A program made the position numbers and the translations under genes. 64,000 nt of DNA from NCEH01 sp040049195 (GTDB lineage Bacteria; Pseudomonadota; Alphaproteobacteria; Rhizobiales; Xanthobacteraceae), in the NCBI RefSeq assembly GCF_040049195.1, contig NZ_JBDZDL010000002.1, one strand, 5' to 3'. The notes under the pieces are model-generated. The model saw only the letters and a program-made list of their open reading frames with translations. It searched no databases and had not been told where the DNA came from. Below, piece after piece: positions 9,151 to 18,900 of this stretch; position 1 is the stretch's first letter; each line of letters begins with the position of its first letter.

Positions 9151-10533
9151 TCACACCAGGCTCTGCACCAGCTTGCGGGCCGCCGCCGTTACGTCCGCAG
9201 GCAGGCTGTGGCGCTTGGCATAGGGGCGGGTCTTGCAGGTGGCGTCGATCATCAGCTTGGCGGTGGCGCCGTTGCGGTTGGACGGATCGAGGATCGCGCC
9301 CATGCCGTTGCGGATGACATCCATGTCGGTATCGGCCTGGAAGCGGGTGCACACCGCCCACATGACCTGCTCCTCGTCATAGACGTCCACGTCCGCATCG
9401 ACCACGATCACCAGCTTGAGGCTGAGATTGTCACCGAACGCCGCCATGGCGATGTTGCTCGGCTCGCCCGGCGCAGGATCCTTCACCGCCACATAGGCAT
9501 GCAGCAGGCAGGTGCCGGACTTGGGATAGTGGACCGCCGTGACATTGGGATATTGCACCCGCAGCGACTTCAATTGCCGCGCTTCCTGCGACACCCCGAG
9601 CAGCATCGTATGCTCGTCCGAAATGCCGGGAATGATGGTGTGATATATGGCGTCCTTGCGGTGCAGGATGCTGCTCACCTCCACCGCATTGCGGGTGGAG
9701 CGCTCGGAGGCATAGCCGGTGAACTCGCCGAACGGGCCTTCGTCCTCGTCCGCATCCAGCAGCAGCTTGCCCTCGATGGCGATCTCGGCGAACGCCGGGA
9801 TCTCGATCGGGCCGGTGACCCCCTGCACGACCTTCAACGGCTCGCCGAGGAAGCCGCCCGCGATCTCGTATTCGTCGGTGCTGATGGGCCCCTTCCACAG
9901 GCCGGAGCCGAAGGTGATCAGCGGGTGGCAGCCGACCACGATCACCACCGGCAATTCCTTCAACCCCATGGCGCTCGCCTTGCGGGCGTAGTTCCACAGG
10001 TGCCGGCGGCTGTGCAGGCTGGTGCCGAAGCGGGTCTTGCCGTTCACCTGCATGCGGTGGAACGAGGCATTGCGCACCCCGGTTTCGGGATCCTGGGCGA
10101 TGAACATCGCATTGGTCAGATAGGCGCCGCCGTCCTCGACGAAATGGCGCATGATCGGCAGGTAGGAGAGATCGACCGCGTCTCCCGTCAGCACCACGTC
10201 GAGAACCGGGCCGGTTTCGAGCACTTCCGGCGCGATGGGCGTCGCGTCGGTATTGGCCCAACGCTCGATCAGCTTGTCTTCCGGCACGCCGAGCGCCGCC
10301 GCGAACCGGTCACGGGCGCCATACATGTTCATCAGCACCGGGAAGCGCGATTCCTTGACGTTCTCGAACATCAGCATGGGGCTGCCGTGCTTCTCGAACT
10401 CGAAGGTGATGGCGGTGGTGTCGTAATCGAGGTTCACCTCTTCCTTGATGCGCACCAGCTTGTCGGGGCGGTCCGCCTCGAAGGCGGTCAGGAAGCTGCG
10501 CAGATCCTGGCGGTCGTAGGATTTCGGATCCAT
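9151..10533 (-). CDS. UbiD-family decarboxylase
   Basis: Prenylated-FMN-dependent decarboxylase of the UbiD superfamily, about 460 aa. Family signatures are visible: RNASFHRMQV (Arg of the catalytic triad region), then DEDEGPFGEFTGYASE, carrying the acidic residues of the E-x-P-x-GE motif. Such enzymes remove a carboxylate next to a double bond or aromatic ring; the substrate here is unknown. No ubiX-type prenyltransferase is in the window. I use ATG 10533; ATG 10548 adds five residues and cannot be excluded. It is the last gene of an operon with an ABC importer and an ornithine cyclodeaminase-like protein, probably under HutC control. Confidence 0.88.
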   Translation of the reverse strand: MDPKSYDRQDLRSFLTAFEADRPDKLVRIKEEVNLDYDTTAITFEFEKHGSPMLMFENVKESRFPVLMNMYGARDRFAAALGVPEDKLIERWANTDATPIAPEVLETGPVLDVVLTGDAVDLSYLPIMRHFVEDGGAYLTNAMFIAQDPETGVRNASFHRMQVNGKTRFGTSLHSRRHLWNYARKASAMGLKELPVVIVVGCHPLITFGSGLWKGPISTDEYEIAGGFLGEPLKVVQGVTGPIEIPAFAEIAIEGKLLLDADEDEGPFGEFTGYASERSTRNAVEVSSILHRKDAIYHTIIPGISDEHTMLLGVSQEARQLKSLRVQYPNVTAVHYPKSGTCLLHAYVAVKDPAPGEPSNIAMAAFGDNLSLKLVIVVDADVDVYDEEQVMWAVCTRFQADTDMDVIRNGMGAILDPSNRNGATAKLMIDATCKTRPYAKRHSLPADVTAAARKLVQSLV

Positions 10534-10612
10534 CTGATGGTCTTTCATTCGGTTCGGCGCCAGGTCTGGATCTGCGCCGTCGGATTGGGAAACGGATGGG
10601 CGGGGCGCCGCC

Positions 10613-11623
10613 TCAGGCGAACCTGAGCCGCTGGCCGATCCCCAGCCGGGCGGCTTTCTCCAGCATGGCGTGGCCGAGCGCGATGTCGGACAGCGACAGG
10701 CCCCGATGCCAGAACAGGATGGTCTCCTCGTCGTTTTCCCGGCCCGGCTTGAGGCCGGCGACGATCTGGCCCATCTCGGCATGCAGGGTTTCCGGCGAGA
10801 GCTTGCCCGCCCGCACATGGGCCCGCAGCGAACCAAGCTCGCCCTCGCGGCATTGGCCCCAATCGTCCACGATCAATTTGGACATGATGTCGGTGAGGGA
10901 GAGCTCCACCGCGCTCTTGGTGCCGTATGGCACCACGAACGCGCCAGGCTTGATCCATTCGGTCTTCAGCAAAGGCTCGGGCTTGGTCAGGCGGGACGCC
11001 TCGACCACGATGTCCGCGCCGCGCACGGTTTCTTCCCAGGTGTCGACGGCGCGGATCTTCTTGCCGAGGTCGCGTTCCAGTTTCTCGGCGAACGGGCGGT
11101 AGCTCTCGGGGCGGCGGGAATGCACGCGGATCTCATCGAAATCGAACAAATGATCCAGCAGCCGCACATTCCAATAAGACGAGCCGCGCGCGCCGATGTG
11201 GCCGAGGATCTTCGAATCCTTGCGGGCGAGATATTTCGCGCCGAGCGCGGTGATGGCGCCGGTGCGCATGTCGGTGATGCCGCCCGCCTCGATGATCGCC
11301 TTGGGCATTCCGGTGTCGCGCGACATGAGGGTGAGCACCGCCATCTCGGATGGCAGGCCCTTCTCATAATTGAGATAGAAGTCGCTCACGACCTTCACCC
11401 CGGCAATGTCCACATCCCCGCCGATGGCGCCGCGCAGGACGTTGAAATGCCCTTCAACCGCTGGGTTGGGATGCAGATGCACGCGCGGCTCGATCACGGT
11501 TTCCCCGCGCCCCTGGGCGGCGAGGCTCTTCTCGATGGCGTCGAGAATCTCGGTGTCGGTGATCTCCAGCGCGGCGATATCCGGGCCGTTGAGGAAGGTG
11601 ATGTAGATCGGCTTGCTGCTCAT
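10613..11623 (-). CDS. Ornithine cyclodeaminase / mu-crystallin family protein
   Basis: NAD(P)-dependent enzyme of the ornithine cyclodeaminase/mu-crystallin fold, 336 aa. The N-terminal half holds GVKVVSDFYLNYEKGLPS and the conserved ITDMRTGA (substrate-binding Arg). A Rossmann domain starts near KILGHIGARGSS. Members include imine reductases and amino-acid cyclodeaminases, so a specific reaction cannot be assigned. ATG 11623 is preceded by GAAAGAAG. It lies between the ABC importer and the UbiD-type gene, implying joint processing of an imported nitrogenous acid. Confidence 0.85.
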   Translation of the reverse strand: MSSKPIYITFLNGPDIAALEITDTEILDAIEKSLAAQGRGETVIEPRVHLHPNPAVEGHFNVLRGAIGGDVDIAGVKVVSDFYLNYEKGLPSEMAVLTLMSRDTGMPKAIIEAGGITDMRTGAITALGAKYLARKDSKILGHIGARGSSYWNVRLLDHLFDFDEIRVHSRRPESYRPFAEKLERDLGKKIRAVDTWEETVRGADIVVEASRLTKPEPLLKTEWIKPGAFVVPYGTKSAVELSLTDIMSKLIVDDWGQCREGELGSLRAHVRAGKLSPETLHAEMGQIVAGLKPGRENDEETILFWHRGLSLSDIALGHAMLEKAARLGIGQRLRFA

Positions 11624-11750
11624 AATTTCTTCTTTCCACGGCCGGGTGCGGCGCGAAGCCAAGGCCTGCGGCAGGCGAGGGGAGGCTGTTTACGGGTTGT
11701 CGGCGGCGCCGCACGCGACGCGGGGGCGGCGTCCCAACACCGGCGCGGCG

Positions 11751-12782
11751 CTATTTCGCCTTATCGATGAAGCTGTTGGTCCAGAGGTCGTTCTCCGAGG
11801 CCTTGGCGTCGAATTCCTTGCCGAAATCGGTGCCGACTTCCTTGGCGAAGGTCAGCAGGTTCTGGAAGCTCTGAACGTCCAGGCGACCGCCGTCGGCGAC
11901 ACCGCTGGCCATCGCCTTGACCCCGGCGACGATGCTGTCCGGCTCGGCTTTTGCGAAAAACTGGCTCTGGATGGCCAGCGCCGTGGGCTCGGGCTTCTGC
12001 ACCAGAGCGGTGCTCGCTGCCTGCATCACCTTCACCGTGCGCACGATCAGGTCGGTGGTCTTGGCGTCGACGGGCTTCTTGGCGACCAGCACCAGGAACG
12101 GCTGGTGGGCAAGCAGCGGGAACTCGTCGCCGAGCGACACCAGCACCGTGCCGGCCCCGGACTTCTCGGCAAGATATCCTTCCGGCGGCGACAGCACGAA
12201 CGCATCGATGCGCTTGTTTTCCAGCGCCGCGCGCAGCGCCGGCGGATTGCCCACCTGGGCCACCTTGATATCGTTCTTGGGATCGAGGCCGCCCTTGGCC
12301 GCCAGCCAGCGCGCCGCCGTATCCTGGGCGCCGCCGATCGACGACACGCCGACCAGCGCGCCCTTCAAGGCCGCCAGCCGCTTCTCGATGGGATCGGTGG
12401 GCTTCACCCCCGTGCGTTGCATCAATTCGTTGGATACGACCAGCTGGAGCGTGACCTTCGACATCAGCGAGTAGACGATCTGGAACGGCTGGCCCTTGGC
12501 CGCCGCGCGCAACACCGCCTCCGACCCGACGGCCGCCAGATCGATATCCCCCGCGTCGAGCGCGGCCAGCGCCGAGGGATCGCCGCCCGGCACCACCGCC
12601 GTTGTCAGCGTCAGCCCTTGGGCGGCATAGCCGTCGAGGGCGCGTGCGGCCCAAAGGGGCATGAAGCTGAGCGCCGAGGTGGCCTGGCCGATGCGCACGA
12701 CCTGCTGCGCGGCGGCAAGGGTTGGGCTGAACAGGAGCGACGCGCCGATGGCCGCCGCAATCAGATTTTGGACCACGCGCAT
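11751..12782 (-). CDS. ABC importer substrate-binding protein (NMT1/SsuA-like)
   Basis: Periplasmic binding protein of a NitT/TauT-type importer, 343 aa. A clear signal peptide ends at about residue 25 (SPTLAAAQQ). The mature part begins VVRIGQATSALSFMPLW, the usual opening of the SsuA/ThiY/NMT1 family, and has the typical DIDLAAVGSE pocket segment. Members bind sulfonates, nitrate, pyrimidines or other small acids; here the probable hut-regulon control argues for a histidine- or urocanate-related compound, which is inference. It is third in the operon after ATPase and permease. Confidence 0.87.
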   Translation of the reverse strand: MRVVQNLIAAAIGASLLFSPTLAAAQQVVRIGQATSALSFMPLWAARALDGYAAQGLTLTTAVVPGGDPSALAALDAGDIDLAAVGSEAVLRAAAKGQPFQIVYSLMSKVTLQLVVSNELMQRTGVKPTDPIEKRLAALKGALVGVSSIGGAQDTAARWLAAKGGLDPKNDIKVAQVGNPPALRAALENKRIDAFVLSPPEGYLAEKSGAGTVLVSLGDEFPLLAHQPFLVLVAKKPVDAKTTDLIVRTVKVMQAASTALVQKPEPTALAIQSQFFAKAEPDSIVAGVKAMASGVADGGRLDVQSFQNLLTFAKEVGTDFGKEFDAKASENDLWTNSFIDKAK

Positions 12783-12808
12783 GTTGCCCTCCAGAGACGG
12801 TTTCGGGT

Positions 12809-13729
12809 TCAGATATCGGTGGGGCGGCCGCCGAGGGGCGTCCGCCAGCGCAGCAGCCGGCGTTCCAGCCGGCCCGCGAGGACATTGGCGGAGATGACGA
12901 AGACAAGAAGAATGGTGATGCCGGCGAACACGCCGGCCGGGTCGTAGGTGGCGGATGCCTCGTGGATGAACAGGCCGAGCCCCTGCATGGAGGAGGTGAA
13001 CTCGCCCACGATCACGCCTATCACGCTGTAAGGGATCGCCATCCGCATGCCGAGCACCACGAAAGGCGCGGCGGCGGGCAAATAGACGTGGGTGGTCAAT
13101 TGCCGCTCGTTGGCGCCCATCACCTTGGCGAGATTGACCAGCTCGCGGTCGACACCCTTCACGCCCGAATAGACATTATAGAATACCAGGAAGAATACCA
13201 TGATCGCGGCGAGGGCCACTTTCGACCACATGCCGATGCCGAACCAGATGATGAACAAGGGGGCGAGCGCGATCTTCGGGACTCCGTAGAAGCCCATCAC
13301 ATAGGGCTCGAAGATGGCCGAGAGGCGCGGCGAACGACCGAGCGCATAGCCGCCGACCACGCCGCAGCTCACCCCGATCACATAACCGAGCACCAATTCC
13401 TGGCCGGTGATCCACAGATGGGGATAGATCTCGCCACTGGAAAACAGCTCATAGAGCCGCGCCACCACCGCCGTCGGCTTCGAGACATAGATCTCCTTGA
13501 TCAGCCGGCCGGAGGCCCATTGCCAGAACGCGATCAGCAGGATCCCCGGCAGCAACACCAGCAGCCGCTGGCCCCAGATGGCGGCATAGCGGCGGGCGGT
13601 GCGCGGCGCCGGGCGAGCGGCCTGGTCCTGGACGAGCTGAGGATCAGCCGCGGGCACGGGGTCTTGGAGCGGGTCTTGGAGCGGGTCTTGGAGCGGGTCT
13701 CGCATGCGGGATTCGGCCATGTGGCTCAT
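12809..13729 (-). CDS. ABC importer permease (NitT/TauT type)
   Basis: Inner-membrane permease, 306 aa, about six membrane segments from residue ~45 on. The EAA-type loop is visible as FYGVPKIALAPLFIIWFG and VDRELVNLAKVMGANERQ. ATG 13729 lies 7 bases after the ATPase stop with GAGG just upstream. The cytoplasmic N terminus contains three perfect DPLQ repeats coded by a 12-bp tandem repeat (13659-13700). The downstream neighbour is the binding protein. Confidence 0.87.
   Translation of the reverse strand: MSHMAESRMRDPLQDPLQDPLQDPVPAADPQLVQDQAARPAPRTARRYAAIWGQRLLVLLPGILLIAFWQWASGRLIKEIYVSKPTAVVARLYELFSSGEIYPHLWITGQELVLGYVIGVSCGVVGGYALGRSPRLSAIFEPYVMGFYGVPKIALAPLFIIWFGIGMWSKVALAAIMVFFLVFYNVYSGVKGVDRELVNLAKVMGANERQLTTHVYLPAAAPFVVLGMRMAIPYSVIGVIVGEFTSSMQGLGLFIHEASATYDPAGVFAGITILLVFVISANVLAGRLERRLLRWRTPLGGRPTDI
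13659..13700 (-). repeat. 12-bp tandem repeat inside the permease N terminus
   Basis: Three perfect copies of GGGTCTTGGAGC plus a 6-bp partial fourth copy. The unit is a multiple of three, so gain or loss of copies adds or removes the tetrapeptide DPLQ without a frameshift. It lies in the non-conserved cytoplasmic leader before the first membrane segment, so copy number is likely neutral or only mildly functional. Confidence 0.9.
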
Positions 13730-13736
13730 GCGTGCC

Positions 13737-14531
13737 TCAATGCCGCCGGCGCGCGCCGGCGACCTGTGAACTGAAGGCCGCCCAGACGCGCTCGTAGGTC
13801 TGTTCGAAGCCGGGCGTGCGGAACGGCTCGAACATGTCACGCGGACGCGGCAGGTCGATGGGGATATGGGCGAGCAGGCGCGAGGGCCGCTGGCTCAGGA
13901 CCACCACGTCGTCTGCCAGCAGGATCGCCTCGGTGATGTCGTGGGTCACGAATACGACGGTCGCGCCGGCCTCCATGGAGAGGGCCTGGAGATCGGCCTG
14001 CATCACCATGCGTGTCTGCGCATCGAGCGCACCGAAGGGCTCATCCATGAGGATGACGTCGGGGCGGTAGACCAAGGTCCGCGCGATCGACCCGCGCTTC
14101 TGCATGCCGCCGGACAATTGGTTCGGATAATGATCGTCAAACCCATCCAGCGCGACCGAGCGGATCGCTTCCGCCACCCGCGCGCGGCGTTCGGCGAGCG
14201 GCACGCCGCGCAGCAGCAGCGGCAGCTCGATATTTTCCGCCAAGGTCTTCCAGGGGAACAGCTGTGCCTGCTGGGGGACGAAGCCGACGTCGCGGTTGAC
14301 GCCCGTCACCTGGTGCCCGCGATGGCGCACCGCGCCGAACGTGGGCGCGAGCAGGCCGGCCGCCATCTGCAGCAAGGTGCTTTTCCCGCACCCGCTCGGG
14401 CCGATCACCGCGGTGAATTTTCCTGCCCGTACCTCGAAGCTGATGCCGTCGAGGACCCGCATCGCGCCGGTTCGGCCGGGGACCGGAAAGTCCTGCCTGA
14501 TGTCATCGAAGGCCAGAACGGAGTCCTGCAC
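13737..14531 (-). CDS. ABC importer ATP-binding protein (SsuB/TauB-like)
   Basis: Cytoplasmic ATPase, 264 aa, energising the adjacent permease. Walker A GPSGCGKSTLL (about residue 43), Q-loop FVPQQAQLFPWKTL, signature LSGGMQKR, Walker B VILMDEPFGALD and the switch His in VFVTHD are all present. It starts at GTG 14531, only 24 bases from a HutC-like operator. It is the first gene of the operon ATPase-permease-binding protein-cyclodeaminase-decarboxylase. Confidence 0.9.
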   Translation of the reverse strand: MQDSVLAFDDIRQDFPVPGRTGAMRVLDGISFEVRAGKFTAVIGPSGCGKSTLLQMAAGLLAPTFGAVRHRGHQVTGVNRDVGFVPQQAQLFPWKTLAENIELPLLLRGVPLAERRARVAEAIRSVALDGFDDHYPNQLSGGMQKRGSIARTLVYRPDVILMDEPFGALDAQTRMVMQADLQALSMEAGATVVFVTHDITEAILLADDVVVLSQRPSRLLAHIPIDLPRPRDMFEPFRTPGFEQTYERVWAAFSSQVAGARRRH

Positions 14532-14554
14532 TGCGATATCCCCACGCCTAAATC

Positions 14555-14566
14555 ATGTATAGACAT
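14555..14566. promoter_or_regulatory. Second HutC-like operator, upstream of the ABC/UbiD operon
   Basis: ATGTATAGACAT differs at one position from the perfect hut operator ATGTATATACAT at 3199-3210. It lies 24 bases before the GTG start of the minus-strand ATPase, a normal operator position. This ties the importer, cyclodeaminase and decarboxylase to histidine or urocanate availability. Confidence 0.6.
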
Positions 14567-14923
14567 AATGAGATTTGCGGCCCGTCAGGCAAGCCTAAAT
14601 GATGGGCAGGTGCTGAGCAATTCAGCGGCAAAGTGCAGCGGCGCCCGGCCTTGAGCCTTTTGGGGCGCGCAACGACGTGCGGCTCGCGCCGAAAATCGTG
14701 CGGTGATGGCGGGCGCGGCAAACGGCGCCTTGGGCGCCGAAGCCCGAAAGACCTGCCAGGAGCATCGCGGACGAGCGTCGGCCTAAGGCATGCTGCGGCG
14801 GGCAGGGGTCGTCGCCCCGCGTGTCGCGCCATGCTCCTGGCCCGGCTCGCGGACGCTCTTAAAATCCAATGGGAAAAGGCAAATTGCCTGGATGTCGCAA
14901 AGGCCGGACCGCCTAGCAGGCGA
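14567..14923. other. Non-coding stretch with no recognised feature
   Basis: About 357 bases between the operator-like site and tRNA-Asn. I found no convincing gene, RNA or repeat. Short open frames here have no ribosome site or recognisable sequence. Confidence 0.5.
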
Positions 14924-14998
14924 TGGCTCCCCGGGCCGGATTCGAACCAGCGACCAACCGGTTAACAGCCGGTTGCTCTACCACTGAGCTACCGGGGA
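14924..14998 (-). tRNA. tRNA-Asn (anticodon GTT)
   Basis: Read on the minus strand, the 5' acceptor strand TCCCCGG pairs fully with CCGGGGA. The D-arm carries AGCTCAGTGGTAGAGC, the anticodon loop CTGTTAA has GTT, and the T-loop reads GGTTCGAATCC. Discriminator G and an encoded CCA (14924-14926) complete the gene. The discriminator agrees with tRNA-Asn identity. Confidence 0.97.
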
Positions 14999-15093
14999 AC
15001 AGGTGCTCACTTGCGAGGCCGGCGATATAGCAACCGTGTGCCGGCTTGTGAAGACATAAACCGCGATAATTGCGCGGGGCTTGTGAAAAGCCT

Positions 15094-15129
15094 GGGGGTA
15101 TCTCCCCCAAGCCTTTGTTTCTAAAGGCT

Positions 15130-15130
<1 letters not shown>
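15094..15130 (-). terminator. Paired hairpins after the MsbA-like gene
   Basis: Two inverted repeats directly follow the exporter's stop on the minus strand. AAGCCTTT/AAAGGCTT spans 15109-15130 with a 6-base loop, and GGGGG/CCCCC spans 15094-15108. AGGCTTTTC follows, giving a short T-run. The first hairpin touches the stop codon. It is probably the intrinsic terminator of the exporter gene. Confidence 0.55.
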
Positions 15131-16959
<1,829 letters not shown>

Positions 16960-17078
16960 CAAAATCTCCGGGCACGAACCGCGTGCCACGCCCATGCTTC
17001 GCCATCATAGCGGCGGTTCAGTTTCGCGCATCTGGGCGAGATGGGCATCGCATAAGGGCAAAGTGCCGCGCACGAAAC

Positions 17079-17152
17079 TGGAGGCCACGCCCGGAATCGA
17101 ACCGGGGTGCACGGATTTGCAGTCCGCTGCGTAACCACTCCGCCACGTGGCC
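17079..17152 (-). tRNA. tRNA-Cys (anticodon GCA)
   Basis: On the minus strand the acceptor GGCCACG pairs with CGTGGCC. The anticodon loop CTGCAAA gives GCA, and the T-loop GGTTCGATTCC is canonical. The discriminator is U, the identity base for tRNA-Cys, and CCA is encoded at 17079-17081. Confidence 0.97.
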
Positions 17153-17372
17153 TCGTAGCGGCGCTAACTAAAGCAGTCGGCCCCGTCGGGCAAGGGGGCC
17201 CTGTGGGCAGCGTTGCATTGCACCCTTCCGGGCCGCCCGGCGCCGCCCGTGAGAAAGGGCTGAGGGCGCGACGAGAAAGCTCAGGCTTGGCGCTTGCGCA
17301 CCGGCTCCCCATACGGCAAGCCAGCCTTGTTCCGCCTCGCAGGAAGGCGGACGCTTTTGGGAGAATAAGCCC

Positions 17373-17936
17373 ATGGATATGCGCAAACTCCTCACCGTCG
17401 GCGCGTTCGCTCTGCTGCCGACGCTCGCCCTTGCCGCCGATCCGATTCTCACCGTCGCCTTCGTGGTGAAGACCACGATCTCCGCCAAGGTGTCCGCCGT
17501 GGATGCCAAGACCCGCGTGATCACCCTCGAGGGCCCGGAAGGGAACTGGGTCACGGTGAAGGCCGGCGAGGAGATGCAGAACTTCCCGCAGATCAAGGTG
17601 GGCGACACCGTGATCGCCGGCATGGAGCAGGCGACCGAGATCCAGGTCGTTCATCCTAACGACGGCACGCCGATCCCCACCGACGTGAAGACGCTCGACA
17701 GCGCGCCGGCCGGCGCGCGTCCCGGCGTGATCGTCACCGATCGCCGCGAGATCGCCGCCACCGTCACCGCCGTCGCGCTCGACACCCGCACGGTCACCGT
17801 GAAGGGCCCGGGCGGCAATTCGGTCGCGGTTCAGATTCCCGAGGGCAAGGACGAGTTCGAGAAGATCAAGGTGGGCGACCATGTGATCTTCCGCCAGATC
17901 ACCATCGCTGGAATTGCCGATACGGCAGCCAAGTGA
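17373..17936 (+). CDS. Secreted protein with two similar beta-rich halves, function unknown
   Basis: 187 aa with a signal peptide (MRKLLTVGAFALLPTLALAADP). The mature part has two similar halves: about residues 36-93 (KVSAVDAKTRVITLEGPEGN ... IKVGDTVI) and 126-182 (TVTAVALDTRTVTVKGPGGN ... IKVGDHVI). Each looks like a small beta-barrel with alternating strands and a 'conversion of Gly-rich turn then IKVGD' pattern, suggesting internal duplication. GGGAGAA lies about 10 bases before ATG 17373. It is probably periplasmic. I do not recognise a function. Confidence 0.8.
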   Translation: MDMRKLLTVGAFALLPTLALAADPILTVAFVVKTTISAKVSAVDAKTRVITLEGPEGNWVTVKAGEEMQNFPQIKVGDTVIAGMEQATEIQVVHPNDGTPIPTDVKTLDSAPAGARPGVIVTDRREIAATVTAVALDTRTVTVKGPGGNSVAVQIPEGKDEFEKIKVGDHVIFRQITIAGIADTAAK

Positions 17937-18068
17937 GGCGCTGACAACACCGCGAAATGCCGGGACGGAAGCCGCGGAGCCTGCGTCCCGGCGACTTGCA
18001 AAAGTGGCAGGTCTGTGGCTCTTGCAGGAAAGGGTTAAACCGTCACGGCAGCGGTCGGAGGGCCATAG

Positions 18069-18740
18069 ATGATCGATTTCGCCGAATTGCGTCGCGGAAT
18101 GGTGGACGGCCAGGTGCGCGCCAATGATGTGACCGATCCGCGGATCGTCAGCGCGATGCTGGAGATTCCGCGTGAGCGCTTCGTGCCCTCGGATCTGAAG
18201 TCGCTCGCCTATATCGACGACGATCTGGTCATCCGCCCCTCCCGCCCCGGTTCGCCCGCGCGGTATCTGGTGGAGCCGATGGTTCTGGCCAAGCTGCTTC
18301 AGCTGGCCGACATCCAGCCGGACGATCTGGTGCTCGATATCGCCGTCGGCACCGGATATTCGGCGGCGATTCTCGGGCGGCTGGCCGGGCAGGTGGTCGC
18401 GCTCGACGATGATGCGGAGCTGATCGCGGAATCGACCGCGATTCTCGCCGACCTCTCGGTGGCCAATGTCGCCGCCTTCCAGGGTCCGCTGACCGCCGGC
18501 TGGGCGCCCGAGGCGCCTTATGACGTGATCTTCATCAATGGATCGGTCGAAATCGTGCCCGAGGCACTGTTCGCCCAGCTCAAGGAAGGTGGCCGACTCG
18601 TCACCGTGGTGGGCCGTGGCGGCGCTGGCCGCGCGGCGGTGTTCACCAAGGTGAACGGAGCCATGAGCGAGCGGGTGGTGTTCAACGCCGCCGTGCCGCT
18701 GCTGGCCGGCTTCGAAGCCCCGCCGCGCTTCACTTTCTGA
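18069..18740 (+). CDS. Protein-L-isoaspartate O-methyltransferase-like protein
   Basis: 223 aa, SAM-dependent methyltransferase of the PIMT family. It has the family opening (RRGMVDGQVRANDVTDPRI, AMLEIPRERFVP), the SAM loop LDIAVGTGYSAAIL and an acidic VALDDD strand. The usual LEIGTGSGYQ is altered here, and the substrate-binding segment is shorter than in Pcm, so isoaspartate repair activity is uncertain. In related alphaproteobacteria such a gene precedes tolC, as it does here. Confidence 0.82.
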   Translation: MIDFAELRRGMVDGQVRANDVTDPRIVSAMLEIPRERFVPSDLKSLAYIDDDLVIRPSRPGSPARYLVEPMVLAKLLQLADIQPDDLVLDIAVGTGYSAAILGRLAGQVVALDDDAELIAESTAILADLSVANVAAFQGPLTAGWAPEAPYDVIFINGSVEIVPEALFAQLKEGGRLVTVVGRGGAGRAAVFTKVNGAMSERVVFNAAVPLLAGFEAPPRFTF

Positions 18741-18900
18741 TCCACCTGTGGCGCATCTGCCGCGGTCGTTCGGAAAAGCGCCGACGGATCGAACCGGTCG
18801 GTTCCCTCCGACCGGACAGGCAGTTAAGGTCAGCTTAAGTTCCGCGCGTCAGGCGCCGCACTCTTTGTCGTGCGGCCTCGCGTCGGTCGGGGAGATATTC

